DNA of 39,143 bases, from assembly GCA_020350205.1 (NCBI GenBank), contig CP070707.1, positions 3,557,502 to 3,596,644 of the forward strand, in the 5' to 3' direction. The stretch's first letter is position 1. Each line of letters begins with the position of its first letter. This document shows positions 8,299 to 16,696 of the stretch, in pieces. The notes under the pieces were generated by a model. The model had not been told where the DNA came from, ran no database searches, and saw nothing but the letters and a program-made list of their open reading frames with translations. Source of the DNA: a bacterium. GTDB taxonomy: Bacteria > Calditrichota > Calditrichia > RBG-13-44-9. The translations under genes and the position numbers were made by a program.

Positions 8299-9564
8299 AT
8301 GGGTCTCTGGATGGGTTCTAAAATTTCTAAACAGAAACAGATGTTTTCCTTACTGAATTATAAATTTCCATATATGTGGGAAGATTCCCATCAAACCATC
8401 ATTAATGAAAAGGAAAATCACAGGAACACTGCAGCAGAGCCCCACTCCGATCAACTTTTAAACAAGGTTTATAATTTTTATAAAAGTATCATTCAAAACC
8501 TGAGTAACGGTCTGATCGCCCTTGATCTGGAAGGGGGAATTACATTCGCGAATCAACCCGCCGCGCAATTGTTAGACTATGACAGACAGGAATTGCTACA
8601 GAAAAATATAAAAGAAATATTCGGTAAAGATGAAGAATCTCAGAAATCACTCCGGGCACTTTTTATTTCAGAAAAGAGAATCAATGAGAAAGAAGTCCAT
8701 TTTAACACCCGGAATGGTTCCTCGATTAGAGTGGGATTCAGTTCATCCCACATTCATGATGAGAACAATGAGTTCGATGGGGTCATTGTATTGTTCCGGG
8801 ATTTAACAGAAATACACCATTTGAAAATCCAGATTGAAAAGATGGAGCGTCTGGCACTTATTGGCGAATTATCGGCAGGCATAGCTCATGAAATTCGAAA
8901 TCCTCTGGCCGGTATCAAGGCAGCCGCACAATTACTTCAGGAGGGGGGAGGCGGGAATGGATTTAGCCAGCAGGTTATTGAAAGAATTATCAGGGAAGTG
9001 GATCGGGCAAATAAGCTATTGATGGAATTTTTCAAATTTGCTAAACCAAGTAAACCGAAATTGAAATTTCATGATATTGATCTCATTATCGATGGAGTGG
9101 CACTTCTGCTTGCACCTCAAATGAAAAAATCCAAAGTTGAACTCATCACTCAATTCGGTGAGGAGATTTCTGAGGCCTATGTAGATGATACCCAGATGGA
9201 ACAGGTAATAATCAATTTATTCTTGAATGCAATTGATGCCATGCCGCAAGGAGGAAAATTAAAGGTAAAGACATACCGTAAGCTTATCAATATACTTGGA
9301 AATGAGAAAACCAATTTTGAGCCTGATGAGAATCAGTTAAGCTATGTTTTTATTGAAATTTGTGATAACGGTGTCGGTATTTCTCAGCAGAATCTTGAAA
9401 AAATATTTAATCCATTTTTTACGACCAAGAAAAATGGATTAGGACTCGGTTTACCTATATGTAGTCGGCTGGTCTCGGAAAATGGGGGCAATTTAGATAT
9501 TCAAAGTGAAAACGGGAAAGGGGCTATAGTTACAGTCGCTTTACCGGCTTTCGTGCATTCTTAA
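8299..9564 (+). CDS. PAS-domain sensor histidine kinase, NtrB-like
   Basis: A 421-residue soluble kinase. A PAS domain (~60-170) contains NGLIALDLEGGITFANQPA. The HisKA domain carries the phosphoacceptor in IAHEIRNPLAGIK (H197). The ATPase domain has N310 in NLFLNAIDAM, the G1 box DNGVGI (356-361) and a late FTTKKNGLGLGLPI. No membrane helix is visible, so it should sense an internal signal or be recruited. It is first in an eight-gene cluster, and the receiver protein immediately downstream (23-base gap) is its obvious phosphorylation partner. The first ~45 residues look unstructured and there is no clear ribosome site, so the start may be an internal ATG. Confidence 0.93.
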   Translation: MGLWMGSKISKQKQMFSLLNYKFPYMWEDSHQTIINEKENHRNTAAEPHSDQLLNKVYNFYKSIIQNLSNGLIALDLEGGITFANQPAAQLLDYDRQELLQKNIKEIFGKDEESQKSLRALFISEKRINEKEVHFNTRNGSSIRVGFSSSHIHDENNEFDGVIVLFRDLTEIHHLKIQIEKMERLALIGELSAGIAHEIRNPLAGIKAAAQLLQEGGGGNGFSQQVIERIIREVDRANKLLMEFFKFAKPSKPKLKFHDIDLIIDGVALLLAPQMKKSKVELITQFGEEISEAYVDDTQMEQVIINLFLNAIDAMPQGGKLKVKTYRKLINILGNEKTNFEPDENQLSYVFIEICDNGVGISQQNLEKIFNPFFTTKKNGLGLGLPICSRLVSENGGNLDIQSENGKGAIVTVALPAFVHS

Positions 9565-9587
9565 TGATTTAAAAATGGCGTGATGTT

Positions 9588-9959
9588 ATGAGTACGAGTA
9601 AAAGGTTACTTATTGTTGACGATGAGGAGTCACTCACATTTAGCCTATATCAGGTTTTCATAAATGTTCCGATGGAATGTGAAGTATTGACTGCCTCCAA
9701 TGGTGATGAAGCACTCTCAAAAATTAATCAGGGTGAATTTGATCTGGTGATTACCGATATCGCCATGCCGGGTATAAACGGACTTGATTTACTTTCCATG
9801 ATCAAGGCAAAGCATCCCAATACCAAAGTGATTGTCATTACGGCCTACGGGTCTGACGAAAATAAAGATCAGGCTTATAAAAGAGGAGCTGAGAATTACA
9901 TTGAGAAGCCCTTCGACCTGTTCGAAATTAGGGATTTGGTTATAAACTTGCTAAGTTAA
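9588..9959 (+). CDS. Stand-alone response regulator receiver domain (CheY-like)
   Basis: 123 residues made only of a receiver domain. The acidic pair is in IVDDEES (D11, D12), the phospho-accepting aspartate is D57 in ITDIAMPGINGLDLL, the threonine is in VITAYGS (T85) and the lysine is in YIEKPFD (K107). All the residues needed for phosphotransfer are present. There is no DNA-binding or enzymatic output domain, so it must signal by protein contact, perhaps to the downstream DUF4388, roadblock or GTPase proteins. It is followed after 4 bases by the next gene, which implies translational coupling. Confidence 0.93.
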   Translation: MSTSKRLLIVDDEESLTFSLYQVFINVPMECEVLTASNGDEALSKINQGEFDLVITDIAMPGINGLDLLSMIKAKHPNTKVIVITAYGSDENKDQAYKRGAENYIEKPFDLFEIRDLVINLLS

Positions 9960-9963
9960 TCAG

Positions 9964-10611
9964 ATGGTTCTTGTTGGAAATTTAAAAGATTTGCGCTTGG
10001 CGAATATTATTCAATTGAATTGTATGGAGAGAAATATTGCCAAAGTGACCGTTACTTCCCACGAGGGAACAGGATATCTTTATTTTGCTGATGGCCAAAT
10101 AGTCCACGCTGAATTTAGTCCCTACATTGGTGAAAGGGCGGTTTATGAAATGCTGGCCCTGAATGATGGACAGTTTAAGGTTGAGGCAGGTATCCAGTCT
10201 CCCGCATTTACAATTAAAAAACCGTGGAATTCAGTGGTTTTAGACAGCCTGCGGGAATTGGATGAAAAGAGTCAGCAGGCTACATCTGTGCCTAAAAAGA
10301 TCTTCACCATACTTTCTAACCAAAAAATTATTAAAAATATTATCGTTTCAGATTTTAATGGAAAATTATTGGAAGGCAAAGTTTCTAAACAGTTGAATCC
10401 GAATTTAATTGCTTTCATCTGGTATAAATTAAAGAAAGTACTAACATTATTTTACAATGAAAACTATCTCTATACAATATTACGGGGCAAAGAAGGTTAT
10501 TTATTCGTTTTAGAATTCCGGACTAATTTGATTGCGATGGAAACAAGTTTAAACATCATACCGGAAGAATTTATTGCTTTGGTGAATAAAATTCTTCGCG
10601 GTGTGGACTGA
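9964..10611 (+). CDS. DUF4388 (PatA-type) domain protein with a roadblock-like C-terminus
   Basis: 215 residues. The first ~90 match DUF4388: GNLKDLRLANIIQLNC at the start, then GYLYFADGQIVHAEF and GERAVYEMLALNDGQFKVEAG. This domain is found beside two-component and Mgl-type proteins (for example cyanobacterial PatA). The C-terminal ~100 residues (from KKIFTILSNQK) have the alternating pattern of a roadblock/longin-like fold, with IIVSDFNGKLLEG in the place of its central hairpin; this second assignment is an inference. It is likely an adaptor between the receiver protein and the GTPase at the end of the operon. Confidence 0.75.
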   Translation: MVLVGNLKDLRLANIIQLNCMERNIAKVTVTSHEGTGYLYFADGQIVHAEFSPYIGERAVYEMLALNDGQFKVEAGIQSPAFTIKKPWNSVVLDSLRELDEKSQQATSVPKKIFTILSNQKIIKNIIVSDFNGKLLEGKVSKQLNPNLIAFIWYKLKKVLTLFYNENYLYTILRGKEGYLFVLEFRTNLIAMETSLNIIPEEFIALVNKILRGVD

Positions 10612-10663
10612 TCTTATGCAATTAGGATTGAATTTTAAATAGATTACAATATTTGAATAAAAT

Positions 10664-11110
10664 ATGATGATTTCAAAATATTTAAATGATTTAACCCTAC
10701 TTAAAAATGTAGAGGCAATTGCGATTTACAGCTTAAACAATGACCTTATCGATTCATGGTGTGATCCAAATTTCAACTCCAAAGTCTTGGACGAGCTAAG
10801 TCTGCACTATTTTCAGGTTTTTGCGACCCTGGATCTAAGTGTTCAAAATTTCCAGGAGATTGTGATAACCCATGAAAAAGGTCATTTTTATGCGCGTATC
10901 TTACCAGACATGTTGTTAATTATTGTTGTCAAATTACCGGTTGAAATATCCCTTATCAGACTCATTGTGAATGTCAAGATTATCGACCTACTGAATTCAA
11001 AGGCATTACAGAAGGGATTAAAAAAATATTCTACCGAGAACAAAGACTTTTTAAATAAAAATATTCTGGATGAATCAGAGAAAGAATATCTTAAGAAATT
11101 GGAATTATAA
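10664..11110 (+). CDS. Roadblock-like small protein, function unknown
   Basis: A 148-residue protein with no catalytic motif. The start LNDLTLLKNVEAIAIYSLNN resembles the first helix and strand of Roadblock/LC7 domains (xxxxVxGxxxxDxxG), though the match is weak. The middle has hydrophobic strands (ILPDMLLIIVVKLPVE) and the C-terminus is a charged helical tail. In Mgl-type systems such domains bind GTPases or each other. Position between the DUF4388 gene and the winged-helix gene on the same strand supports a role in the same assembly. I do not recognise it beyond that. Confidence 0.6.
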   Translation: MMISKYLNDLTLLKNVEAIAIYSLNNDLIDSWCDPNFNSKVLDELSLHYFQVFATLDLSVQNFQEIVITHEKGHFYARILPDMLLIIVVKLPVEISLIRLIVNVKIIDLLNSKALQKGLKKYSTENKDFLNKNILDESEKEYLKKLEL

Positions 11111-11199
11111 ATTCTAACAATCTCCACAAATTGTTAATAATTATGTATTTAATACCGATTATTATAATTTGAAGAAAAAACTATTTTTCTGGCAGGTTC

Positions 11200-11670
11200 A
11201 TGGACAAAATTGATGAAAATATGGTTTTTGTATTAAATAGTCAACGATCACCAGAGGATTCAGATCTTCTGCATCTGGAATGGGCGGTTGTCTCGCAATT
11301 AGATGGTCAGAAGACCGTTCAACAAATTGCCGAGAATTTAGCATTGAATACGGCGGAAGTTGAGGAAATATTTAAAAAACTGGTCTCTGCGGAATTATTG
11401 GTTCTGGTGGATCGCTCAGAAAATGATGATGTAGTACCTGGTGAGTTATTTAAATTTGTAAGTCATGAAATGACTCTCCTGTTAGGTCCGGTAGCCAGCA
11501 TCATTCTGGAAGATGTTATGGACATGATGCGGTTAAACCGAGATAATTTTGATCGAAGAAGATTTCCGGGTTTAATTGATCTTTTAACCAATCAAATTGA
11601 TGATCCGGTTAAACAAATTGAATTTCAAAGAAATATATATCCCAAATTAAAACAATATTTGCTCAAATGA
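11200..11670 (+). CDS. Winged-helix adaptor protein of the signalling operon
   Basis: 156 residues. Residues ~25-68 (VVSQLDGQKTVQQIAENL, then AEVEEIFKKLVSAELLVLV) read as a winged helix of the kind often found attached to DUF4388 and serine/threonine-kinase proteins, more likely for protein contact than DNA binding. The C-terminal ~70 residues (FVSHEMTLLLGPVASIILEDVM onward) are a helical domain that in other proteins follows roadblock or kinase modules. The stop overlaps the start of the next gene by 4 bases (ATGA), so the two products are probably made together. The function is not known. Confidence 0.65.
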   Translation: MDKIDENMVFVLNSQRSPEDSDLLHLEWAVVSQLDGQKTVQQIAENLALNTAEVEEIFKKLVSAELLVLVDRSENDDVVPGELFKFVSHEMTLLLGPVASIILEDVMDMMRLNRDNFDRRRFPGLIDLLTNQIDDPVKQIEFQRNIYPKLKQYLLK

Positions 11671-12422
11671 AAAAACTCGCATATTTTAGTCTTCGCCTCC
11701 GGATAGCTGGTTTTATTTTTATTGGAACGCTCATTTTTAGCAGCATTATACTGTATATGACCTACCAATATGTTAATAATACCCTGACCGATTCACTCAT
11801 CGAGCAGGGTCATATCGTGGCTGCAAACATCGCTGAGATTGCCGCTGAAAAAATCATTGAGGAAGATTTGGTAGAACTTAAAGCAATAATAGAAAAGCAT
11901 AAATATTATTCAAATATAGAATATATTCTTATTGAAAATTTTAATGGACAAATTGAGACAGATACCTATAATGGAGAGACCCCGACTGAGATTCAAGTTG
12001 GACATCCCGAGACAGATTTCAGTGAAGATCCAGGATATGGCATGAAACTGATTCCGGTAACTTCCCAGAATATGCGGATTTATGATATCAAGCAAGCAAT
12101 CAAAGAAGGATTATTGGGATTTGTACGGGTTGGTATGAAGAAATCTTTTGTTGATCAGAAAATTAAAGAAACGATCATTTATCTGAGTATCGTTTTTCTG
12201 ATTGGCACATTTTTGGCTATCACTTTAACCATTTTTATTATTACATTACAGTTTAGCAGGCCAATCGCCCATCTTACAGATATGGCCTATAAAATTAGTA
12301 TGGGCGATTTTAATAAGCCCGTCCGCGTGCCTGTGAAAAATGAGATCGGCTTTCTTGCGGAGGCCATTGAGAGGATGCGAGAGAGCTTGAAATCTTCCAT
12401 TGAACGTCTAAAAAGTCGTTAA
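11667..12422 (+). CDS. HAMP-domain membrane sensor without output domain
   Basis: 251 residues. A first membrane helix spans ~12-33. An extracytoplasmic sensor region (~34-167) resembles a single Cache/PAS-like fold (NIEYILIENFNGQIETDTY). The second membrane helix spans ~168-196, and a HAMP linker runs from ~197 to the end (SRPIAHLTDMAYKISMGDF, then NEIGFLAEAIERMRESL). The protein stops straight after HAMP, with no kinase, methyl-accepting or cyclase domain. It must pass its signal to a separate protein, and the neighbouring roadblock and MglA-type proteins are the obvious candidates. It overlaps the previous gene by 4 bases. Confidence 0.88.
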   Translation: MKKLAYFSLRLRIAGFIFIGTLIFSSIILYMTYQYVNNTLTDSLIEQGHIVAANIAEIAAEKIIEEDLVELKAIIEKHKYYSNIEYILIENFNGQIETDTYNGETPTEIQVGHPETDFSEDPGYGMKLIPVTSQNMRIYDIKQAIKEGLLGFVRVGMKKSFVDQKIKETIIYLSIVFLIGTFLAITLTIFIITLQFSRPIAHLTDMAYKISMGDFNKPVRVPVKNEIGFLAEAIERMRESLKSSIERLKSR

Positions 12423-12462
12423 AATGACACCGATACAGTTTATAAATTGAAGGAGTCCCCAA

Positions 12463-12972
12463 ATGGTCCAGGTTAAAAAATTAAAGGATGGCAGCCGGCA
12501 AGTCATTCTGACGGCACAGCAGTTTGATGAAATTACCAAGGTGTTAACGGAGTTAGCTGCCAAAACCAAGGCCTCAACAATTCTCCTTGCTGATATCAGT
12601 GGACAACTGATAACGCAACGCGGGAACACTGAGGATATCAATACCGCCATCTTGAGTGCTCTTGCAGCCAGTGATTTTGCAGCCACTTCGGAAATGGCAA
12701 AATTAGTGGGCGAGGATGCAAAATTTAAGCTTCTGTTTCACGAAGGGGAAAAACGCAACGTATATCTGTCAAATATTGGCGATAATTTTTTTCTGGTGGT
12801 GGTTTTTGATGTCAGCGTTACCCTTGGTTTAGTGCGAATTTATACAAAGAAAGCAATTCACAGTTTGCTGCAGGTATTTGAGGAAAGTGAACAATCGGAA
12901 GATTCCAGTAAAATAATCGATAAAGATTTTTCGAGTATGCTTGGAGATATGTTGGACGATTCGTTCAAATAA
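12463..12972 (+). CDS. Roadblock/LC7 domain protein (MglB-like)
   Basis: 169 residues with a good Roadblock/LC7 domain. The first helix is FDEITKVLTELAAKTKASTI and the strand-turn-strand is LLADISGQLITQRGN. A second helix holds LSALAASDFAATSEMAKLVG, and later strands are FKLLFHEGEKRNVYLSNIG and FFLVVVFD. In Myxococcus and Thermus, MglB of this fold is the GTPase-activating partner of MglA. It lies 48 bases before the MglA-type gene, as mglB precedes mglA elsewhere. A strong ribosome site AAGGAG is 7 bases before the ATG. The acidic C-terminal tail (~130-169) is extra. It is probably the direct regulator of the GTPase. Confidence 0.88.
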   Translation: MVQVKKLKDGSRQVILTAQQFDEITKVLTELAAKTKASTILLADISGQLITQRGNTEDINTAILSALAASDFAATSEMAKLVGEDAKFKLLFHEGEKRNVYLSNIGDNFFLVVVFDVSVTLGLVRIYTKKAIHSLLQVFEESEQSEDSSKIIDKDFSSMLGDMLDDSFK

Positions 12973-13020
12973 TATGTACATAAGAGATGAGTGAGAAAAT
13001 CAAACTGGTGAGGAATCTGA

Positions 13021-13605
13021 ATGTTTATTAATTGGGCATTGCAAGAAATAAATCTGAAAATTGTTTATTATGGACCTGGAATGAGCGGGAAAACAACAAA
13101 TTTAGAGTATATTCACTCAAAATTAGATCCATCTTTGACAGGTGAACTGGTTACCTTGAAAACGAAAGAAGATCGTACCATATTTTTTGATTTTATGCAG
13201 ATTGAAGTAGGAAGAATTAAAGGGAAAAAGCCCAAATTTAATCTGTATACCGTACCCGGTCAGGTATACTATGCTTCTAGCCGAAAGATCATTCTAAATG
13301 GAGTTGACGGAATTGTTTTTGTAGCAGATTCGCAGCGAGATCGGATGGAGGGGAACATTGAAACATTGCTTGATTTGGAAAATAACCTTTTGGCATCGGG
13401 ATTTTCGCTGGAAACATTTCCTTGGGTAGTCCAATATAATAAACGGGATTTACCCAACGCGGAATCTGCAGCTGTTCTCCAAAAGAAATTAAATTTTTTT
13501 AATGTTCCACAATTTGAAGGTGTTGCAATAAATGGAGTTGGCGTCTTCGATACTTTGAAATCTGTGATCAATCTGGTTATTCAGAATGTACAAAGACAAT
13601 TATAA
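13021..13605 (+). CDS. mglA: MglA-type Ras-like GTPase
   Basis: 194 residues, almost the length of Myxococcus MglA (195). The P-loop is GPGMSGKTT; the switch I region has EDRTIFFDFM with the conserved Arg used as an intrinsic arginine finger. YTVPGQVYYASSRK carries the switch II Gln, VDGIVFVADSQ follows, and QYNKRDLPN recognises guanine. These small GTPases set cell polarity and pole switching for gliding or pili. In this operon it is the only evident output, set after a histidine kinase, receiver, HAMP sensor and roadblock proteins. The start ATG follows GAGG by 7 bases. It is the last gene before a strong terminator. Confidence 0.94.
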   Translation: MFINWALQEINLKIVYYGPGMSGKTTNLEYIHSKLDPSLTGELVTLKTKEDRTIFFDFMQIEVGRIKGKKPKFNLYTVPGQVYYASSRKIILNGVDGIVFVADSQRDRMEGNIETLLDLENNLLASGFSLETFPWVVQYNKRDLPNAESAAVLQKKLNFFNVPQFEGVAINGVGVFDTLKSVINLVIQNVQRQL

Positions 13606-13625
13606 TTGAAGCTGATATTTTTTTT

Positions 13626-13667
13626 AAAAAAAAGCCATCCTGGGCATACGCCCGAGATGGCTTTTTT
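13626..13667. terminator. Strong bidirectional intrinsic terminator
   Basis: The arms AAAAAAGCCATC and GATGGCTTTTTT form a 12-pair stem, with an inner GGGC/GCCC stem closing the loop. Runs of T flank both sides (in each orientation), so it can end both the mglA operon and the convergent pepT gene. Confidence 0.92.
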
Positions 13668-13743
13668 CGTGTAGTCATAAAAATGATTTTGTTGCGACCC
13701 CTGTCATGAGGCCTGATAGGGTTTTATACCAAAACCAATATTC

Positions 13744-15006
13744 TTATAGATCTCCTTTTTCTGTCCAAACCTGAACAAGATGAACGATTGTCTCGGCGGC
13801 TTTTTCCATGTCCTGAACGGAAATCCATTCACGTTTACTGTGGAAATTATGGCCCCCTGTAAAGATGTTCGGGGTTGGAATCCCCATAAAAGAAAGTCTT
13901 GCGCCGTCGGTCCCTCCACGGATCAAATTTTTTACAGGCTCTAAACCACTTCTTCGGATAGCTTCAATAGCATACTCTACCACATGGGGAAAATCATCCA
14001 GAATGTATCGCATGTTTCGGTAAGATTCATCGACTTTAAATTCGGCTTTAGCTCCAGGATACCGATTAAGGACTTTATTTTTAATATCTTCCAATAACTG
14101 TTCCTTCTCTTTAAGGCCCTCAACAGTGAAATCTCTGATTAGAAACTTGACGATTGATTTCTCTACATTTCCCTCGATGCTGTTCGGATGAATATATCCC
14201 TGCCGTTTTTCCGTGGTCTCAGGAGAGAGGCTATCTTTTGGTAATTCTGCAATTATTTCCGAAGCGATCTTAACAGAATTTACCATTTTATTTTTTGCAT
14301 ATCCGGGATGAATATTGATTCCCACTACCTGCAGCGTGGCTGTATCCGCACAGAATGTTTCATTTTCAATTTCTCCGGCAGTTTCGCCGTCAATTGTGTA
14401 TGCATATTTTGCACCGAATTTTTTCACATCAAAATACTTGGTTCCCTGTCCTACTTCTTCATCTACTGTAAATGCGATTTTGATTTCACCATGTTTGAGA
14501 TCATTATTTGATGCCAGAAAATGAAGAGCAGTCATGATCTCAGCAATACCGGCTTTATTATCAGCGCCCAACAAGGTCGTACCATCCGTGGTAATAATAT
14601 CATGACCAATGCAATTATTGATAGCAGGATCACTTTCGGGGCCGATTTCAAGCGATTTATCTTTAGATAAAATTATTTTTTTACCCTGATAGTTATGATG
14701 AATCTGAGGTTTTACACCCGCCCCGGAAACATCCGGTGAAGTATCTACATGGGCAATAAAACCGATCGGGGGAACCTTTTTTTGTGAAGAAGTGGCTAAA
14801 TTGGATGGTAATGTGGCAAATACATATCCGTGTTCATTAAGTGTCACCTTACTAAGACCCATTTCTTTGAGTTGTTCAAGAAGTATCCGGGAGAGATCCA
14901 ATTGTTTTTGGGTACTGGGATAAGAATCAGAAGTTTCACTGGATTGGGTGTCAATTCTAACATATTCCATAAATTTATCTAATAAATAGTGACGGTCTAT
15001 TTTCAT
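13744..15006 (-). CDS. pepT: Peptidase T (tripeptide aminopeptidase)
   Basis: A cytoplasmic M20B zinc aminopeptidase that releases the N-terminal residue from tripeptides. Key blocks are IAHVDTSPD (metal ligands His and the following Asp), LLGADNKAGIAEIM (bridging Asp), TVDEEVGQGTKYF (catalytic Glu pair), IDGETAGEIENE, RGGTDGARLS and the late zinc histidine in GGHNFHSKREW. The length, 420 residues from the ATG at 15006, fits the family. I prefer this ATG over the TTG at 15018 and ATG at 15009 because GGAG stands 6 bases before it. It is a single gene facing the mglA operon across the shared terminator. Confidence 0.95.
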   Translation of the reverse strand: MKIDRHYLLDKFMEYVRIDTQSSETSDSYPSTQKQLDLSRILLEQLKEMGLSKVTLNEHGYVFATLPSNLATSSQKKVPPIGFIAHVDTSPDVSGAGVKPQIHHNYQGKKIILSKDKSLEIGPESDPAINNCIGHDIITTDGTTLLGADNKAGIAEIMTALHFLASNNDLKHGEIKIAFTVDEEVGQGTKYFDVKKFGAKYAYTIDGETAGEIENETFCADTATLQVVGINIHPGYAKNKMVNSVKIASEIIAELPKDSLSPETTEKRQGYIHPNSIEGNVEKSIVKFLIRDFTVEGLKEKEQLLEDIKNKVLNRYPGAKAEFKVDESYRNMRYILDDFPHVVEYAIEAIRRSGLEPVKNLIRGGTDGARLSFMGIPTPNIFTGGHNFHSKREWISVQDMEKAAETIVHLVQVWTEKGDL

Positions 15007-15150
15007 CATATTCTCCAATTATAATTTTATACAAAAAACTAAGTTAATGCCTTGGATGAGATTTAAAAATCTATTTTTCAAGAAAATTCTTGTAATAATT
15101 TTTGAAACATGGGAATTTATTTACCGTAAACTTCACAAAAAAGGCTGTCT

Positions 15151-15405
15151 ATGGAACTGATAGGAATATTTTTAATATTCGTTGTCGGTATAATATTGTT
15201 AAAAGTCTTGCTATGGTTCCTGAAAGCAGGAATATTTATTATTACACTGCCATTTAAAATTTTATTTGCAGTCATTGCTTTAATCCTTGTCTTTCTTTTT
15301 ATACCAACCGTTATACTAACAGTTTTATTAGCTATTGTTATCCCCATTATACCATTCCTGCTGATCGGTCTGGGAATTATTCTGTTGATCAGATATGCAA
15401 CATAA
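15151..15405 (+). CDS. Small hydrophobic membrane protein
   Basis: 84 residues, nearly all hydrophobic, with three likely membrane segments (about 3-22, 24-48 and 50-80) separated only by single lysines and prolines. AAAAAAGG stands 6 bases before the ATG. There is no signature motif and no related neighbour; it is isolated between two minus-strand genes. It is a real-looking frame with membrane composition, but the function is unknown and expression is unproven. Confidence 0.55.
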   Translation: MELIGIFLIFVVGIILLKVLLWFLKAGIFIITLPFKILFAVIALILVFLFIPTVILTVLLAIVIPIIPFLLIGLGIILLIRYAT

Positions 15406-15491
15406 GGGAGATAAAAAAATACGGCGGCTTGATTTTGTTTTTTTATCTAGCAAGATCTTAGGCAAATTCTCCTTTTAGACTTCTTTTGTAT

Positions 15492-15953
15492 TCACAAAAT
15501 GTCACTATATTGTATTATTTTCAAAGCCAGTTTTTCGATGGTTTTCTGAACGGGTTCACTTAGTTTACTTCCCAAAGAAAGGTTCAGGGGTTGAATTCCC
15601 AGGAAGTAGTCCGGGATAGCCCGCTGCGGTGTCAGATATTTGATTAGAACTGTGGGGGAGTAGTTATGGGTTGAGACTGCAAAATGTTGTATTTCATCCG
15701 GTAAAAATATTTTATAGTCACCGGGTGTACTATCCCAGTTGATGATATCAATCCATAATCTCGCCTCTCCTTCCATGGAAGCAATTTTCTGGAGGTAATT
15801 CTCCGGTGTATCAAAAACAATCAGGGTAGATGGATATCCTGATTGCTGTAATTTCCGTACCAAAAGTATACCGGCGGCATCATCTCCTCTAAGTTCATTT
15901 CCCATTCCGATAATAATGGGTTTGCGTTTTAAAACAGACTGGATTTTTGTCAT
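15492..15953 (-). CDS. [NiFe] hydrogenase maturation endopeptidase (HycI/HyaD family)
   Basis: 153 residues. The start GMGNELRGDDAAGI is the family signature and contains the acidic residue that contacts nickel; further ligands are expected in WIDIINWD and in STHNYSPTVLI (His). Family members cut the C-terminal peptide of the hydrogenase large subunit after NiFe(CN)2CO insertion. The large subunit at 22917-24137 has both the L2 motif and a C-terminal extension to cut, so it is the likely substrate. The gene lies after the hydrogenase operon terminator and may be read by partial read-through or from its own promoter. Confidence 0.88.
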   Translation of the reverse strand: MTKIQSVLKRKPIIIGMGNELRGDDAAGILLVRKLQQSGYPSTLIVFDTPENYLQKIASMEGEARLWIDIINWDSTPGDYKIFLPDEIQHFAVSTHNYSPTVLIKYLTPQRAIPDYFLGIQPLNLSLGSKLSEPVQKTIEKLALKIIQYSDIL

Positions 15954-15991
15954 GGAGCAACTGTTCGAATGTTACTGTCTTTTGATCAAAC

Positions 15992-16023
15992 AAAAAGCCA
16001 TACAGGATTATTTCCCATATGGC
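15992..16023 (-). terminator. Intrinsic terminator of the hydrogenase operon
   Basis: Read on the minus strand, GCCATA and TATGGC (16023-16018 and 16002-15997) form a stem, followed by TTTTTG. It stands about 30 bases after the stop of the HycF-like gene and before the protease gene. Confidence 0.65.
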
Positions 16024-16053
16024 CTCACTTTAGATGCAATAGGAATACTGAGT

Positions 16054-16665
16054 TTATCCCCACTCCTCTTTCAATAATACGTCTCTTCTGCAGGAAGGGC
16101 AGGTGATCCTCACCATATCCCAGCGATCTATTTTACGATCATCTCGCCGTGATCCTTCCGGTAAAATATTAAATTCGTGCATTCTTGTAAGGTAAATGGT
16201 CGGGTTGGAAAATGCTACAGTTCCCAATTTTTCATAGAGGTGAAGGAGCTGGGATTTGGGTGCAACGACTTCACCACAGATTTCACAGATCACCAATTCA
16301 TGTTCTATTATTTCCAACGCTTCGGAATGCTCAAAATATGACAATTCATATTCAGGGGTGAGTTGAATCCCCTTATCAGTAGTACAATTGAGCTGACACT
16401 CCCCGCAAAAAATACAGTTTCCATAGTCACAAGTCAACCTGCGGATAAATTTATTTTCGGTCTTAATATCTTCTACCGTAATTGCTCCTGCCGGGCATAC
16501 TTCTGCACAGGCACCACACCCGATACAGAAGTCTTCATAGTAACGCGGGGCTGCCCGCAAATTGTCCGGGACGGGTGTAGGCTCTTTAGGGAATGGATGG
16601 GTGTAGGGTCCCCTGATCAGAGCTGTAATAGCTTCTTTTAACTCTCGTACCTTGGGTAAATACAT
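16054..16665 (-). CDS. Hydrogenase ferredoxin-type subunit, HycF/NuoI-like
   Basis: 203 residues. Two [4Fe-4S] motifs, CIGCGACAEVCP (C47-C57) and CIFCGECQLNC (C84-C94), make the 8Fe ferredoxin domain that carries electrons to the proximal cluster of the small subunit. The C-terminus has two further cysteine pairs, CEIC (127-130) and CPSC (189-192), a likely zinc-ribbon as in E. coli HycF and absent from the shorter Mbh-type subunit. I place the start at the ATG with GGAG 7 bases upstream; a longer frame begins at a TTG at 16686. It is the last gene of the hydrogenase-Mrp operon. Confidence 0.87.
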   Translation of the reverse strand: MYLPKVRELKEAITALIRGPYTHPFPKEPTPVPDNLRAAPRYYEDFCIGCGACAEVCPAGAITVEDIKTENKFIRRLTCDYGNCIFCGECQLNCTTDKGIQLTPEYELSYFEHSEALEIIEHELVICEICGEVVAPKSQLLHLYEKLGTVAFSNPTIYLTRMHEFNILPEGSRRDDRKIDRWDMVRITCPSCRRDVLLKEEWG

Positions 16666-16696
16666 TTTTTTCTCCATGTAGAGCAAAATTTATAAA

